Source of the DNA: Streptomyces sp. NRRL F-5630
GTDB taxonomy: Bacteria > Actinomycetota > Actinomycetes > Streptomycetales > Streptomycetaceae
Direction of reading: 5' to 3'
NCBI RefSeq assembly: GCF_000719475.1
Contig: NZ_JOGO01000050.1
Location: 1-64,000 of the forward strand
Length of the DNA: 64,000 nt
Both the position numbers and the translations under genes were made by a program. The notes below the pieces were generated by a model. It had not been told where the DNA came from, ran no database searches, and saw only the letters and a program-made list of their open reading frames with translations. Numbering within the stretch: position 1 is the stretch's first letter; every line of letters starts with the position of its first letter. Below are positions 1-10,661 of this stretch, piece by piece.

Positions 1-1302
1 GGCCGGGGGCGGGGGGCCCGGGGCCGGGGGGAGGGTGCCGTCCACCGCGAAGGCGGGGGGTGGGGGCGGGGCGCTGTCCGTGGTGGCGACGGCGTAGAGG
101 GTCGTGGTGGCGAGGAGGCCCGAGAGGGTGAGCGCCGCGCCGGTGCGGGCGCGGCCCGAGAGGCGGATGCCGGTCAGGGCCGCTTCCAGGGCGGGGGGCT
201 TCGGCCGTCCCGGGACTTCGCCCTCCGCGAGGAAGGCGCGCAGGCGGGCTGTCAACTGCTGCGGTCGCGCGGCGAGTTCCGGCAACTGAGCGGTCAGTGT
301 GTCGCGGGCGTGGAGCAGGCGGTGTGCCGCCGCCGGGGTGCTCGCCTCCACCTCGGCCGCCGTCTCGGGCAGGTCGAGCCCCACCCCCTCGTACAGCAGC
401 ACCACCCTGCGGTGCGGCGGAGGCAGACGCAGCAGCGCTCCCGCGAGCGCCGCCTGCGCCGCGTCGGCGGGCGCCACCCTGCGCCCCCGGCCGCCGAACC
501 CGCGCCACGGCGACAGCGCCGACTCGTGCACCACCGCCCGCACCCACCCCTCCGGGTCCGGGTCGCGCGCCACCTCCGGCCACCGCTCCCACGCCTGCCG
601 GAAGCCGCTCAGCACGGCGGCGAGCGCGACGCGCGGACGGCTCGTCAGGAGGTACGCCTGACGGAGCAGAGGGAGCGCGGCCCGCGCGTAGAGCACGGCG
701 AAGGCGGCGTCCGGCGGCCCGGGGAGCGGGAGCGGCCCGGGGGCGGTGTGCGCGAGGTCGGGGGCCACGAAGGACGCCTCGGCGCGGCGGGGGGCTCCGG
801 CGGGACGCACCGCCTCGTCGTGGGGACGCGCCGCCTCCTGGGCGATACGCGCCGCCTTCGGGGCGGGGCGTGACGCTTCTTCGGCGGGGCGTGACGCTTC
901 TTCGGCGGGGCGTGACGCTTCGTCGGCGGGGCGTCCCGGAGCGCCGATACGGGGTTCCTCGCCTGTACGCGGTGCCTCCTCGGCAGTGCCCGTGTTCCCC
1001 GAACGCGGTGCCTCCTCGCCGGTACCTTCCGTCGCGCCCTCCGGCGTCGGCCCGGTCGTCAGTTCGGCCAGGAGGCTCGCGTACGCCTCCAGCCGCCTGC
1101 CGTGGGGGCGGGCGCGGCCCTGTTCCCAGGCGCGTAGTTTCTGCGTGCTCACGCCGAGCCGCGCCGCCGCCTGAGCGCGGGTCAGTCCCGCCCGCTCGCG
1201 CAGCAAGCGGCGGTCGGGGGCGGGCGGCAGGGCGCGGGTCGTGGGCCCCGACGCCGCGTCAGGAGCGCCTTCGCGGGGCTGGACGGACGTGCCGTGGCTC
1301 AT
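1..1302 (-). CDS. HTH protein with sigma-factor-like middle and C-terminal membrane segment (3' end cut by window)
   Basis: Opens at ATG 1302 and stays open for 434 codons to the window edge, so the C-terminus is missing. Residues about 30-60 form an XRE-type helix-turn-helix (RERAGLTRAQAAARLGVSTQ, then RAWEQGRARP). A low-complexity linker with heptad repeats follows. The middle resembles degenerate ECF sigma regions 2 and 4: a segment around EGWVRAVVHESALSP, then LRLPPPHRRVVLLYEGVGLD with a helix-turn-helix-like tail. Near residues 380-400 a hydrophobic stretch (GAALTLSGLLATTTLYAVAT) looks like one membrane span, followed by a Pro-rich tail. It is divergent from the DUF6350 gene. I infer a membrane-anchored DNA-binding regulator; target unknown. 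The sigma resemblance is my reading of the sequence and needs a profile search. Confidence 0.75.
   Translation of the reverse strand, partial: MSHGTSVQPREGAPDAASGPTTRALPPAPDRRLLRERAGLTRAQAAARLGVSTQKLRAWEQGRARPHGRRLEAYASLLAELTTGPTPEGATEGTGEEAPRSGNTGTAEEAPRTGEEPRIGAPGRPADEASRPAEEASRPAEEASRPAPKAARIAQEAARPHDEAVRPAGAPRRAEASFVAPDLAHTAPGPLPLPGPPDAAFAVLYARAALPLLRQAYLLTSRPRVALAAVLSGFRQAWERWPEVARDPDPEGWVRAVVHESALSPWRGFGGRGRRVAPADAAQAALAGALLRLPPPHRRVVLLYEGVGLDLPETAAEVEASTPAAAHRLLHARDTLTAQLPELAARPQQLTARLRAFLAEGEVPGRPKPPALEAALTGIRLSGRARTGAALTLSGLLATTTLYAVATTDSAPPPPPAFAVDGTLPPAPGPPPPA
871..933. repeat. Three tandem 21-bp units inside the HTH gene
   Basis: Three head-to-tail 21-base copies differing by one base encode, on the minus strand, the heptad (D/E)EASRPA. 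Degenerate heptads continue beyond them. This is the linker between HTH and sigma-like parts and is likely prone to copy-number change. Confidence 0.85.
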
Positions 1303-1360
1303 CGCGCACCCCCGTGGCGAGGGGTTCCCTGGCGGCGCGGCGCGTCGCTCCGTAGGTAAG

Positions 1361-1376
1361 ATCGCATAATCGCATA
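1361..1376. promoter_or_regulatory. Tandem 8-bp direct repeat in a divergent promoter region
   Basis: ATCGCATA occurs twice head-to-tail in an A/T-rich island between two divergent genes (starts at 1302 and 1443). In this G+C-rich DNA such an island suggests promoter or regulator-binding sequence. Which gene it serves cannot be told. Confidence 0.4.
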
Positions 1377-1442
1377 TTGGGCGACACCTCCGGTACGCGC
1401 TTCTTGCACGGGTATCGACTGGGTCATTGGGAGCATGGCCCG

Positions 1443-3395
1443 GTGACCGAGATGACCGATCCGCCCGGGGCCGCCACGTCCACGCCCCGGGGCACTCCCG
1501 CCGCCCCGCCCGTCGCCGCCCGCCTCGGCAGACGGCTGCCCGCCTTCATCGCCTCGCTCCTCGGCGGGGCCTTCGCCGCCGGGCTCGGACTCGGCGCGCT
1601 CGCGGTCCTCGTCATGGTGCTGTGGATCAGTTCGCCGTTCCCCGACAGCGGGCCCGGCGGCGCGCTGCGGCTCGCCGCCTCGCTGTGGTTCCTCGGCCAC
1701 GGCACGACGCTCGCCCGCTCCAGCCTCGTGACCGGGGAGACCGTCCCGCTCGGTATCGTCCCGCTCCTGCTGCCGTTGCTGCCGCTGTGGCTCCTGCACC
1801 GCGCGGCGCGCGAGGCCGCCGAACCGGAGGAGAGGGACGGCCTCCCGCCGGTACGGGCGAGGGGGCGGCTCGGCGGGCGCGGGGTCGCCGTGGCCGGGGT
1901 GTGCGTCGGCTACCTCCTCGTCGCGGGCGCCGCGCTCTTCTACGCGCGCGGCGGCGACCCGGCGCCCGAGCCGCTGAGCGCGCTGCTCCACGTACCGCCG
2001 CTCGTCGGGCTCGCTGTGGCGTCGGGTGTGTGGGCGGCGCACGGGCGTCCCGACCCGCTGCCCGCCCTCTCGGTACGGCTCGGGGCGCGGCGGGAGGTCC
2101 TGCCGACGGTCCTGCGGGCCGCGACCGCCGCCGTGCTCGGCCTCGTCGCGGGCGGCGCGCTGCTCCTCGTGACGAGCCTGAGCGGCGACTCCCACGCCGT
2201 GCGCGGCGCCTTCGACCGGGTCACCGACGACTGGTCGGGACTCGCCGCCGTCCTCCTCCTCGCCGTCGCCCTCGTCCCCAACGCGGTCCTGTGGGCGGCC
2301 TCGTACGCGCTCGGGCCCGGATTCCTCGTGGGGACGGGTCACTCCGTGGCGCTCTCCGGAGCGGCACCGCTCGGCGGGCTGCCGCCCTTCCCGCTCCTGC
2401 CCGGCCTCCCGGCCGACGGCGACCCGGCGCCCTCGACGTGGGCGGTGCTCGCGCTGCCGCCGGCCGCCGCGCTCCTCGGGGGCCTCCTGGTGGGCCGCGC
2501 GGCGGCGCCCGCCCGGCCCGAGGAGAGGGACGAGTCGGCGGTGTGGTCACGTGGCACGACGGTCCTGACGGCGGCCTGCGCCGCCCTTCTGGCGGGCCTC
2601 GTCGTCGGCGTACTCGCCACGGCGGCGGGGGGCCCGCTCGGCACGGGTCCCCTGCGGGACTTCGGCCCGGTGGGCTGGCTCACGGGGGCGGCCACCTTCG
2701 TCTGGGCCGCCCTCCTGGGGGTCCCGACGGCGCTGGGGCTGCGGGCCTGGCGGCTGCGGGGGACGGCGCCGGAGCCGGAACCGACGGCGGACGCGGTAGC
2801 CGTATCCGGGGCCGGGCTGCTGGGCCCCTCCTCGCCCTCCCGGGACCTCTCCGGCCTCGCGGTCCCGCCCGGCCGCTGGTGGCTGCCGCGTCGCGACCGC
2901 GAGGCGGGGGCGGCCGGGGGAGAGGCGGCGGGGCCGGTCGTGGAGGCGCGGGCGGCCGGGGAGACAGCGGCGGATTCGCGTACCGGGGAGGCGGTCGGCT
3001 TCCCGGAGGTCGCTGACGCCGCGGAGGCGGCTCAGGTGCCGGGGGCGGCGGATGTGCCGGAAACGGCCGACGTGCCGGAGGCGGTTGACGTGCGGGAGGT
3101 GGCCGACGTGCGGGAGGCGCGCGAAAACCCCGGCACGGGCGCGGACTCGGACTCCGGCGCGGGCGAGGCCCAGGCGGACGTCGCGAAGGACGCGGCTGGT
3201 CCGCCGGACACGAAGGACGTGAAGAGCGCCGAGGACACGAAGAGTGCGACGGACGCCGAGGGCGCGAAGGCCGGGGCCGACGAGGAGATCGAGGCCCTTC
3301 TGGACGAGCCGGGTCCGGGGACTCGGCCGGGTCCGGGGACGGCCCGTGGCGAGGGCGACGCGGGGGAGGGGCTCTCGGAGGGCGGCGCACGGTAA
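1443..3395 (+). CDS. DUF6350 (PerM-like) multi-pass membrane protein
   Basis: GTG 1443 is chosen because GGGAG at 1429-1433 lies 9 bases upstream; an ATG at 1452 and a TTG at 1377 are in frame too. The product (650 aa) has about nine or ten hydrophobic segments over the first 430 residues, matching the DUF6350 family that actinobacterial annotation often calls cell division protein PerM. The last ~190 residues are acidic and Ala/Glu/Asp-rich with repeats of the form (A/V)DVPEA and DVREV, and are probably disordered and cytoplasmic. It sits just before purN-purH, a common neighbourhood for this family in Streptomyces. The biochemical role is not established. Confidence 0.85.
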   Translation: MTEMTDPPGAATSTPRGTPAAPPVAARLGRRLPAFIASLLGGAFAAGLGLGALAVLVMVLWISSPFPDSGPGGALRLAASLWFLGHGTTLARSSLVTGETVPLGIVPLLLPLLPLWLLHRAAREAAEPEERDGLPPVRARGRLGGRGVAVAGVCVGYLLVAGAALFYARGGDPAPEPLSALLHVPPLVGLAVASGVWAAHGRPDPLPALSVRLGARREVLPTVLRAATAAVLGLVAGGALLLVTSLSGDSHAVRGAFDRVTDDWSGLAAVLLLAVALVPNAVLWAASYALGPGFLVGTGHSVALSGAAPLGGLPPFPLLPGLPADGDPAPSTWAVLALPPAAALLGGLLVGRAAAPARPEERDESAVWSRGTTVLTAACAALLAGLVVGVLATAAGGPLGTGPLRDFGPVGWLTGAATFVWAALLGVPTALGLRAWRLRGTAPEPEPTADAVAVSGAGLLGPSSPSRDLSGLAVPPGRWWLPRRDREAGAAGGEAAGPVVEARAAGETAADSRTGEAVGFPEVADAAEAAQVPGAADVPETADVPEAVDVREVADVREARENPGTGADSDSGAGEAQADVAKDAAGPPDTKDVKSAEDTKSATDAEGAKAGADEEIEALLDEPGPGTRPGPGTARGEGDAGEGLSEGGAR

Positions 3396-3472
3396 GGGCT
3401 GGGGCCGGGGGCGGGCACGGCGGCGCGCTGGACAGGGATACGCCCGGTCCGCCCGCCGCCGGAACCCCAGCG

Positions 3473-3513
3473 GCGGAGGCCGGTGGAGCCCCGGGGGCGG
3501 AGGCCGGTGGAGC
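3473..3513. repeat. 17-bp direct repeat between convergent genes
   Basis: GCGGAGGCCGGTGGAGC occurs at 3473-3489 and again at 3497-3513, period 24. It lies in the 183-base gap between two convergent genes. No clear terminator was recognised there. Confidence 0.6.
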
Positions 3514-3578
3514 TGTTCCGGCCGGTGGCCGGTGCCGCCCCCGGCCGCACGGCGGCCTGACGAGGGGGCCGGGCCGGG

Positions 3579-4814
3579 TTATTCGGCCAGGAGGGGGCGG
3601 AGTTCCTTCGGGAGGAGTTTCTCGCAGGCGTCGCGGGAGGCGTGGGTGGCCGCGTCGTCCACGCAGGAGAAGTAGTCGCTGTAGACGCCGTGGAAGATGA
3701 AGACGCTGGCCACCGCCGCGATGCTCAGAGCCGAGGTCACGATGCCGGTGACCGCCGAGGGCACCTGGGGGCGGGTACGGGTGACGGGGCGGCCGTAGGG
3801 CGTGGGGGACGCCGGGGCCGGGTGCCTCGCCACCTCCTCCCGCGCTCTCGTGGCCGCCTCCTCCGGGTCCTGCCCCTTCGCGACCGCGCGCAGCGCCGCC
3901 TCCGACTCCTGCGGGGTACGGGCCCGGCCGCGCAGCGCCGAGATGCCCCAGTAGAGGCCGAGGGCGCCGAGCAGCAGGGCGAGATAGGTCCAGCCGAGGA
4001 AGAGACCCAGGACGAGACCCCACGTCCCGGCCATCAAGGCGTAACGCGCGTGCCGTTGCACCGGGTCGGTCGGGTCCCAGCGGGGGATGCGGGGGAAGGG
4101 ACCCCCCGGACCACCGTTGCCTTTGCCGTTGCCCGGCCCCTGGCCGGGACCTTGGCCGGGCCCCTGCTGCGGGCCGCCCTGACCGGGCCCCTGCCACGGT
4201 CCCTGCGACCCCTGCCACGGTCCCTGCCCCTGCGGCCCCTGCCCCTGCGGTCCCTGCCCCTGCGGTCCCTGTCCTTGCGGATCCTGCCCCTGCCGCCCCT
4301 GCGGCGGGGTGTCCGGGTGGTCGCCCCAGCCGCCGCCGCGCCACGGCTCGGGCTGTCGGCCGCTCCACCGCGTACCGCCGCTCTCGGGAGCGCGCGGGCG
4401 CCACGGCTGGTCCGGGCGGTCGGCGGGCGGAGCGGCGAAGGGATTGTCCGGCTCACCCTGTGCCCCGGCCCCGCCCCGGCTGCCGGACTCCTCCCGGTCG
4501 CCGGAGCCGGACGCCGAGCCCGTACCACCGGAGTCGGTACCACCCGACCCGGTACCACCGGCCCCCGCACCGGAAGGCCCGTCGCCGCCGGACCCCGCCC
4601 CCGGGGACCCCGTACCGCCGGACCCCGTACCGCCGGACCCCTCCGCCCCTGAGGGATCGCCGCCCTCCCGCAGCGCGAACACCGGCCACCTCGCGCTCTC
4701 GTGGCTCTCGTCGCCGGGGCGGAGGGCTGTGGGGAGCACGCCGAGCGGGGCTCCGGCGGCGGCGCCCGCGGGGGCGACGGTGCGGAGGCTGGGGCGGGCG
4801 GATCGGTCCGGCAT
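3579..4814 (-). CDS. DUF4190-type membrane protein with long Gly/Gln/Pro-rich N-terminus
   Basis: Starts at ATG 4814 with a purine-rich GGGGAAG about 12 bases upstream; 411 aa. The first ~230 residues are low complexity: Gly/Ser/Thr-rich, then charged, then GQGPQ repeats. Two adjacent membrane segments follow (around YALMAGTWGLVLGLFLGW and LALLLGALGLYWGISALRG), the DUF4190-like part. A third hydrophobic segment (VTGIVTSALSIAAVASVFIF) precedes a short C-terminal tail with two Cys. Divergent from purN and convergent with the DUF6350 gene. Function unknown. The extreme composition at the N-terminus makes the exact start uncertain. Confidence 0.75.
   Translation of the reverse strand: MPDRSARPSLRTVAPAGAAAGAPLGVLPTALRPGDESHESARWPVFALREGGDPSGAEGSGGTGSGGTGSPGAGSGGDGPSGAGAGGTGSGGTDSGGTGSASGSGDREESGSRGGAGAQGEPDNPFAAPPADRPDQPWRPRAPESGGTRWSGRQPEPWRGGGWGDHPDTPPQGRQGQDPQGQGPQGQGPQGQGPQGQGPWQGSQGPWQGPGQGGPQQGPGQGPGQGPGNGKGNGGPGGPFPRIPRWDPTDPVQRHARYALMAGTWGLVLGLFLGWTYLALLLGALGLYWGISALRGRARTPQESEAALRAVAKGQDPEEAATRAREEVARHPAPASPTPYGRPVTRTRPQVPSAVTGIVTSALSIAAVASVFIFHGVYSDYFSCVDDAATHASRDACEKLLPKELRPLLAE
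4219..4293. repeat. Five 15-bp tandem repeats encoding GQGPQ
   Basis: Five consecutive 15-base units (consensus GGTCCCTGCCCCTGC on the plus strand) encode the pentapeptide GQGPQ on the minus strand. They form part of the disordered N-terminal arm of the DUF4190-type protein. Confidence 0.85.
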
Positions 4815-5230
4815 CAGGAGGCGTCTTCCCCTTGCTGTGCGGCCGCCGCGGGCGGGTGCGGACGGCCTGGACTGACGAAAGGCGGCGGTGGTGCGGGCGG
4901 CGGGCGCCCGCGCGGACACCCTTGACGCTACCTGCCGCTCGCCGCCCCTTCGGGGCTGGCCCTGCCCCCGGGAGCCCTCGGGGCCGTCCGAGCGCCCGTA
5001 CGGGGGCCGGTATCGTTGCTGACGGTCGGCGGCTTCGTAGAGTTCCCCGTATCGCGTGACGCCCCACCTTCGTGCGAAGCCACAAAGGAGCGGACGCGTA
5101 CGGCCCGCCGGGGTGAGTCGCGTCACACCGTGGTGACGTTCCCGGTTCCCGCAGCCCGCCGCCCGCTCCGCGAAACACCGCGGTCCCGCGCCCCGGCGCC
5201 GTACCGTCCCCTTCCAGAAAGGGCCGCCTC
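4815..5230. other. 416-bp divergent intergenic region upstream of purN
   Basis: No credible gene. It must hold the promoters for purN-purH and for the minus-strand membrane protein. A TAGCGT hexamer, a common Streptomyces -10 variant, sits on the minus strand at 4925-4930. No riboswitch or strong inverted repeat was recognised. Confidence 0.5.
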
Positions 5231-5883
5231 GTGGCCTCCGCACCACCTCCCGACCACGCGTCCGGCGTCAAGCGCCTCGTCGTCCTCGTCTCCGGCACCG
5301 GCAGCAACCTCCAGGCGCTCCTCGACACCATCGAGGAGCAGGGCCCGGAGCGCTACGGGGCACGCGTCGTCGCCGTGGGTGCCGACCGCGAGGGCATCAC
5401 GGGCCTGGAACGGGCCCGCGCCGCCGGTATCCCCACCTTCGTGTGCCGCGTCAAGGACCACCCGGACCGCGCCGCCTGGGACCTCGCGCTCGCCGAGGCC
5501 ACCGCCGCGCACGCCCCGGACCTCGTGGTCTCGGCCGGTTTCATGAAGATCGTCGGCAAGGAGTTCCTGGACCGCTTCGGCGGGCGCTTCGTCAACACCC
5601 ACCCCGCACTGCTGCCCAGCTTCCCCGGCGCCCACGGCGTCCGGGACGCCCTCGCCTACGGGGCGAAGGTCACGGGCTGCACCGTCCACTTCGTCGACGA
5701 CGGCGTCGACACCGGACCGATCATCGCCCAGGGCGTGGTCGAGATCCGCGAGGACGACTCGCCGGAGGGCGAGGCCGCCCTCCACGCACGTATCAAGGAC
5801 GTCGAGCGCGCACTGCTCGTCGAGGTCGTGGGGCGCCTGGCCCGCCACGGCTACCGCATCGAGGGACGAAAGGTACTGGTTCC

Positions 5884-5887
<4 letters not shown>
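5231..5887 (+). CDS. purN: Phosphoribosylglycinamide formyltransferase
   Basis: Transfers the formyl group of 10-formyl-tetrahydrofolate to GAR, giving FGAR in purine synthesis. GTG 5231 follows AAAGGG at good spacing; 218 aa is normal. Seen in order: the P-loop-like SGTGSN (21-26), the catalytic block with N122 and H124 ([13 protein letters not shown]) and the conserved D160 ([10 protein letters not shown]). Its stop overlaps the purH start by four bases (GTGA), so the two are translationally coupled. It uses folate one-carbon units that FolD, encoded 2.6 kb downstream, helps supply. Confidence 0.97.
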
Positions 5888-7476
<1,589 letters not shown>

Positions 7477-7493
7477 GCCGGACCCGTCCCGTG

Positions 7494-7535
7494 CGAGGGC
7501 CCCCGCCGACGCGAGCACGTCGGTGGGGGCCCTCG
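7494..7535 (+). terminator. Hairpin terminator after purH
   Basis: An 18-bp stem with one G-T pair (CGAGGGCCCCCGCCGACG arm) around a 6-base loop. There is no U-run, as is usual in Streptomyces. It may serve both purH and the convergent gene that ends at 7604. Confidence 0.8.
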
Positions 7536-7603
7536 CCGTTGCCGCGACGCGGCGCGCGCGGACTCCAGGGGGTCCCGCCTCCGGGGCGTGGACCGCCGTC
7601 CGT

Positions 7604-8188
7604 TCAGCCGCGCGGCCTGTTGAACCAGGCGGAGCCGTCGGACTTGCCGACGAAGACGGCCACCAGCACACCCATGACCAGGTGCGGGATGCCGACGATC
7701 ACGAACGGGAAGAGACCGAGCACCGCCGTCACGATGCCGAAGACGAGCGTGGTGACCCGGACCCCGTTGCCGCCGCTTCGCACCTGGAGGGCCAGGACGG
7801 CTGCGCCGATCGCCCACAGGAGGGAGAAGACGGCGATGCCCCAGGCGATGCCGGCGTTCTGCGAGTCGCTGAGCGAGGACTCGAAGTTGCTGAAGTCGTC
7901 GCCGTTGGAGGCGACGGCGCCGAGGCTGTATATGACGGTGCCTATGAGGCACAGCCCGACGATGACCCACAGGAGCACCCGCGCGGTCTTCACGCCGCCC
8001 GGCATCTCCACCGGGTAGCCCGGCCCACCGCCGTAGCCGTAGCCGTAGGGCGCGTTGGGGTCGACGGGCGGTGCCTGCGGGTAGCCGTAGCCGGGCTGCT
8101 GCGGGTAGCCGGGCAGGTTCTCCTGCGGCTTGCCGGGCTGCTGGCCGCCGGGCGGGCCGTAGGGGTTGTTCGGTTCGCCGTAGCTCAT
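7604..8188 (-). CDS. Small Pro/Gly/Tyr-rich N-terminal membrane protein
   Basis: ATG 8188 has a clear GGAGGA 7-8 bases upstream; 194 aa. The first ~65 residues are a Pro/Gly/Tyr/Gln-rich cytoplasmic arm ([15 protein letters not shown], then YGYPQ and YGYGYGGG patterns). Four hydrophobic segments follow, around [59 protein letters not shown] and [12 protein letters not shown]. It ends FNRPRG. Function unknown. Such proline-rich small membrane proteins are abundant in Streptomyces and several others occur in this window. Divergent from folD. Confidence 0.85.
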   Translation of the reverse strand: MSYGEPNNPYGPPGGQQPGKPQENLPGYPQQPGYGYPQAPPVDPNAPYGYGYGGGPGYPVEMPGGVKTARVLLWVIVGLCLIGTVIYSLGAVASNGDDFSNFESSLSDSQNAGIAWGIAVFSLLWAIGAAVLALQVRSGGNGVRVTTLVFGIVTAVLGLFPFVIVGIPHLVMGVLVAVFVGKSDGSAWFNRPRG

Positions 8189-8486
8189 CGGGTTCCTCCG
8201 TGGGACCGTTCGGGGACGGAGCGCACCGTGGGCGGAGGAACGAGCGCGTCGTGGTCCCCCGGCACAGTCCGCGCGTAGGGTGACCATCCTTCGCGTGGGG
8301 ACACGTGGTGTCCAGGTGCGGACGGAGGGCGTTGCCCAAGTGAGACGCGCCGCCCCCGTCTCCGTGGCCGCTACCCCCGCTCCGCGTCCCTCACTCCCCC
8401 GCCGGTCGGGGGCCCGGCGCGCGGTCCCGGGCCGTACCGGCACCCGGATTCGTCCCCCGCCCCCCGCATCGGCGAAGATGTGGGGT

Positions 8487-9341
8487 ATGAGCGCGCAGAT
8501 TCTCGACGGCAAGGCCACCGCGGCACAGATCAAGTCCGAGCTGAAGGACCGGGTCGCGGTCCTGCGCGAGCGCGGCCTCGTGCCCGGGCTCGGGACCCTT
8601 CTCGTCGGGGAGGACCCGGGGAGCCAGAAGTACGTGGCGGGCAAGCACCGCGACTGCGCCCAGGTCGGCATCGCGTCGATCCAGCGCGAACTGCCCGCGA
8701 GCGCCACGCAGGAGGAGATCGAGGACGTCGTCCGCGAGCTCAACGCCGACCCGGCGTGCACCGGTTACATCGTGCAGCTCCCGCTCCCCAAGGGCATCGA
8801 CGAGAACCGCGTCCTCGAACTCATGGACCCGGACAAGGACGCCGACGGCCTCCACCCGATGAACCTCGGCCGCCTCGTCCTCAACGAGCCGGCCCCCCTG
8901 CCGTGCACCCCGTACGGCATCGTGCGCCTCCTGCGGCAGCACGGCGTGGAGCTGGGCGGTGCCGAGGTCGTCGTCGTGGGCCGCGGTGTCACGATCGGCC
9001 GCCCGATGCCGCTGCTCCTCACCCGCCGCTCCGAGAACGCGACCGTCACGCAGTGCCACACCGGCACCCGCGACCTCTCGGCCCACCTGCGCCGCGCCGA
9101 CATCATCGTGGCCGCCGCCGGGGTCCCGCACCTCATCAAGCCCGAGGACGTCAAGCCGGGCGCCGCGGTGCTCGACGTCGGCGTCTCGCGCGACGAGAAC
9201 GGCAAGATCGTCGGCGACGTGCACCCCGGTGTCGCCGAGGTCGCGGGCTGGCTCTCGCCCAACCCGGGCGGCGTCGGCCCGATGACCCGCGCCCAGCTCC
9301 TCGTCAACGTCGTCGAGGCGGCCGAACGCGCCGCCGCCTGA
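8487..9341 (+). CDS. folD: Methylenetetrahydrofolate dehydrogenase / methenyltetrahydrofolate cyclohydrolase
   Basis: Interconverts 5,10-methylene-, methenyl- and 10-formyl-tetrahydrofolate with NADP. 284 aa from ATG 8487; ATG 8478 is in frame and cannot be excluded because neither has a strong ribosome site. Signature segments: the active-site Tyr/Lys in [13 protein letters not shown], the QLPLPKGID block, [11 protein letters not shown], and the nucleotide-binding [14 protein letters not shown]. The product supplies formyl groups used by PurN and PurH. Followed by a DUF3017 gene, an arrangement typical of Streptomyces. Confidence 0.97.
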   Translation: MSAQILDGKATAAQIKSELKDRVAVLRERGLVPGLGTLLVGEDPGSQKYVAGKHRDCAQVGIASIQRELPASATQEEIEDVVRELNADPACTGYIVQLPLPKGIDENRVLELMDPDKDADGLHPMNLGRLVLNEPAPLPCTPYGIVRLLRQHGVELGGAEVVVVGRGVTIGRPMPLLLTRRSENATVTQCHTGTRDLSAHLRRADIIVAAAGVPHLIKPEDVKPGAAVLDVGVSRDENGKIVGDVHPGVAEVAGWLSPNPGGVGPMTRAQLLVNVVEAAERAAA

Positions 9342-9667
9342 GCGGAGTCCTCCGGGGCGCGACCGCCTTGTCCCGCTCGTCGCGGGGTACACCCGCTTCG
9401 TGCGCGGCGGTTCGCGCCTGGCGGGGGCGGGCGCGCGTCGCCGGTCGTATGGGGCGGGAGCACGTCGCCGGGGTACGGGGTGGGCGTGCGGAGGGTGCGC
9501 ACCGTACTGGTGGACGACGGGCCGGAGCGCTGCCGCCTCCCCGGCACCGCTCGTGCCGCGTACCACCTGTGCTCGTCCCGCTCCTCCGTTCCGTACCGCC
9601 CCTTGATCGCCCGTGATCGCCATCCCGTCTCATCCTGATCGCCGCCCGCCGACGAAAGGCACCACCC
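9342..9667. other. 326-bp gap between folD and the DUF3017 gene
   Basis: No credible gene, strong hairpin or repeat was seen. The only recognisable site is the AAAGG ribosome-binding sequence just before the next start. Confidence 0.4.
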
Positions 9668-10282
9668 GTGGCCGGAGAGCCGAACGAGAGCCGCACCCCC
9701 GCGTCCGCCACGGACCACCCGGACCGCACGGAGCGCGGTGAGTCCGCGCGTCCCGGCGCCGAGCGGCGGCCGAGGCGCGAGGCGCACGGGTCCACCGCCG
9801 TGACCGCGCCCGGGGTGCCGGAGGCGGGGGGCGACGAGGAGGCCCCCGTGGTGACCGAGGTGGTCAGCGCGCCGGGGCCCGACGGGCAGCCGATGCGGGC
9901 GACGCGCGTGGTCAGCGGGATCACGCGGGACACCGCGCGCCCCGAGGGCGGCGGGCGGGCGGCCCCGGCCGACGCCCCCGCGCCCGCGCGGCAGTGGCCG
10001 ATCCTCAGCGTCCTCGCGACCACGGGTATGGGGCTCCTCCTCACCGGGCTCGGCCTCTTCCGCGTCGGCACGCTGCTCGTGGGACTCGCGCTGCTGCTCG
10101 GCGCGGTGCTGCGCTGGACCGTGAACGCGGTGGGGATGCTCGCGGTGCGCTCGCGCTACACGGACACGCTCACGTACGGGGTTCTCGGCCTGGCCGTCTT
10201 CTTCCTCGCGCTCATGGTCCAGCCGGACCCGTGGCTCGTGATCCCCTTCCTCGACGAGATCCTGCACTTCACCGTCGACTGA
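9668..10282 (+). CDS. DUF3017 family membrane protein
   Basis: GTG 9668 with AAAGG 8 bases upstream; 204 aa. A charged, disordered N-terminal half (to about 110) precedes three hydrophobic segments: PILSVLATTGMGLLLTGLGL, TLLVGLALLLGAVLRW and YGVLGLAVFFLALMV. This matches the DUF3017 family usually encoded just after folD in Streptomyces. No enzymatic motif is visible; role unknown. Confidence 0.85.
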   Translation: MAGEPNESRTPASATDHPDRTERGESARPGAERRPRREAHGSTAVTAPGVPEAGGDEEAPVVTEVVSAPGPDGQPMRATRVVSGITRDTARPEGGGRAAPADAPAPARQWPILSVLATTGMGLLLTGLGLFRVGTLLVGLALLLGAVLRWTVNAVGMLAVRSRYTDTLTYGVLGLAVFFLALMVQPDPWLVIPFLDEILHFTVD

Positions 10283-10302
10283 CGGCGACGGCCGCCCTGC
10301 GG

Positions 10303-10327
10303 GCCCGCCGGGCGGCACCCGGCGGGC
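10303..10327 (+). terminator. Hairpin after the DUF3017 gene
   Basis: Perfect 10-bp stem GCCCGCCGGG/CCCGGCGGGC with a 5-base loop, 20 bases past the stop. Confidence 0.6.
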
Positions 10328-10447
10328 TCCTCGCGCGCCCCTTCCGCCCCCTGTGGTGAACCTGCGGGCCCCGGGGATCACTTGTGCGCGAAGAATGCCC
10401 GGAAGGGATCGTTCGCTGACGTGTCCTGCCCATTTCACCCTCTTCAC

Positions 10448-10488
10448 CCGGCACGTACCGTTCCTTCCTGATTGACTGGACGTGCCGG
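10448..10488. promoter_or_regulatory. 9-bp inverted repeat upstream of the XRE gene
   Basis: CCGGCACGT (10448-10456) and ACGTGCCGG (10480-10488) are separated by 23 bases, about 175 bases before the XRE start at 10662. The 379-base gap holding it is otherwise without a gene. A regulator site is possible, perhaps autoregulatory. Confidence 0.3.
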
Positions 10489-10661
10489 TGTCCGGCGTGC
10501 GACGGCGCGTCCCCCGGTTCCGAATGCTCCCGTGCGCCCCCCTTGGGTGGAACTGTCGCCCTTGGCGGGGGCGTTCTGAGGGGTGGGCCGGGGCGGGACC
10601 GGTCTGTGGCCCGGTCCCGTGGGCCGGGGGAGAGCAGGCACAGGGGAAAGAGGGGGAGACG

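Noticed and set aside
10482..10661. Earlier start for the XRE gene
   Set aside because: The extra 60 residues are Arg/Gly/Pro-rich with no fold, while ATG 10662 follows a strong AGGGGGAG.
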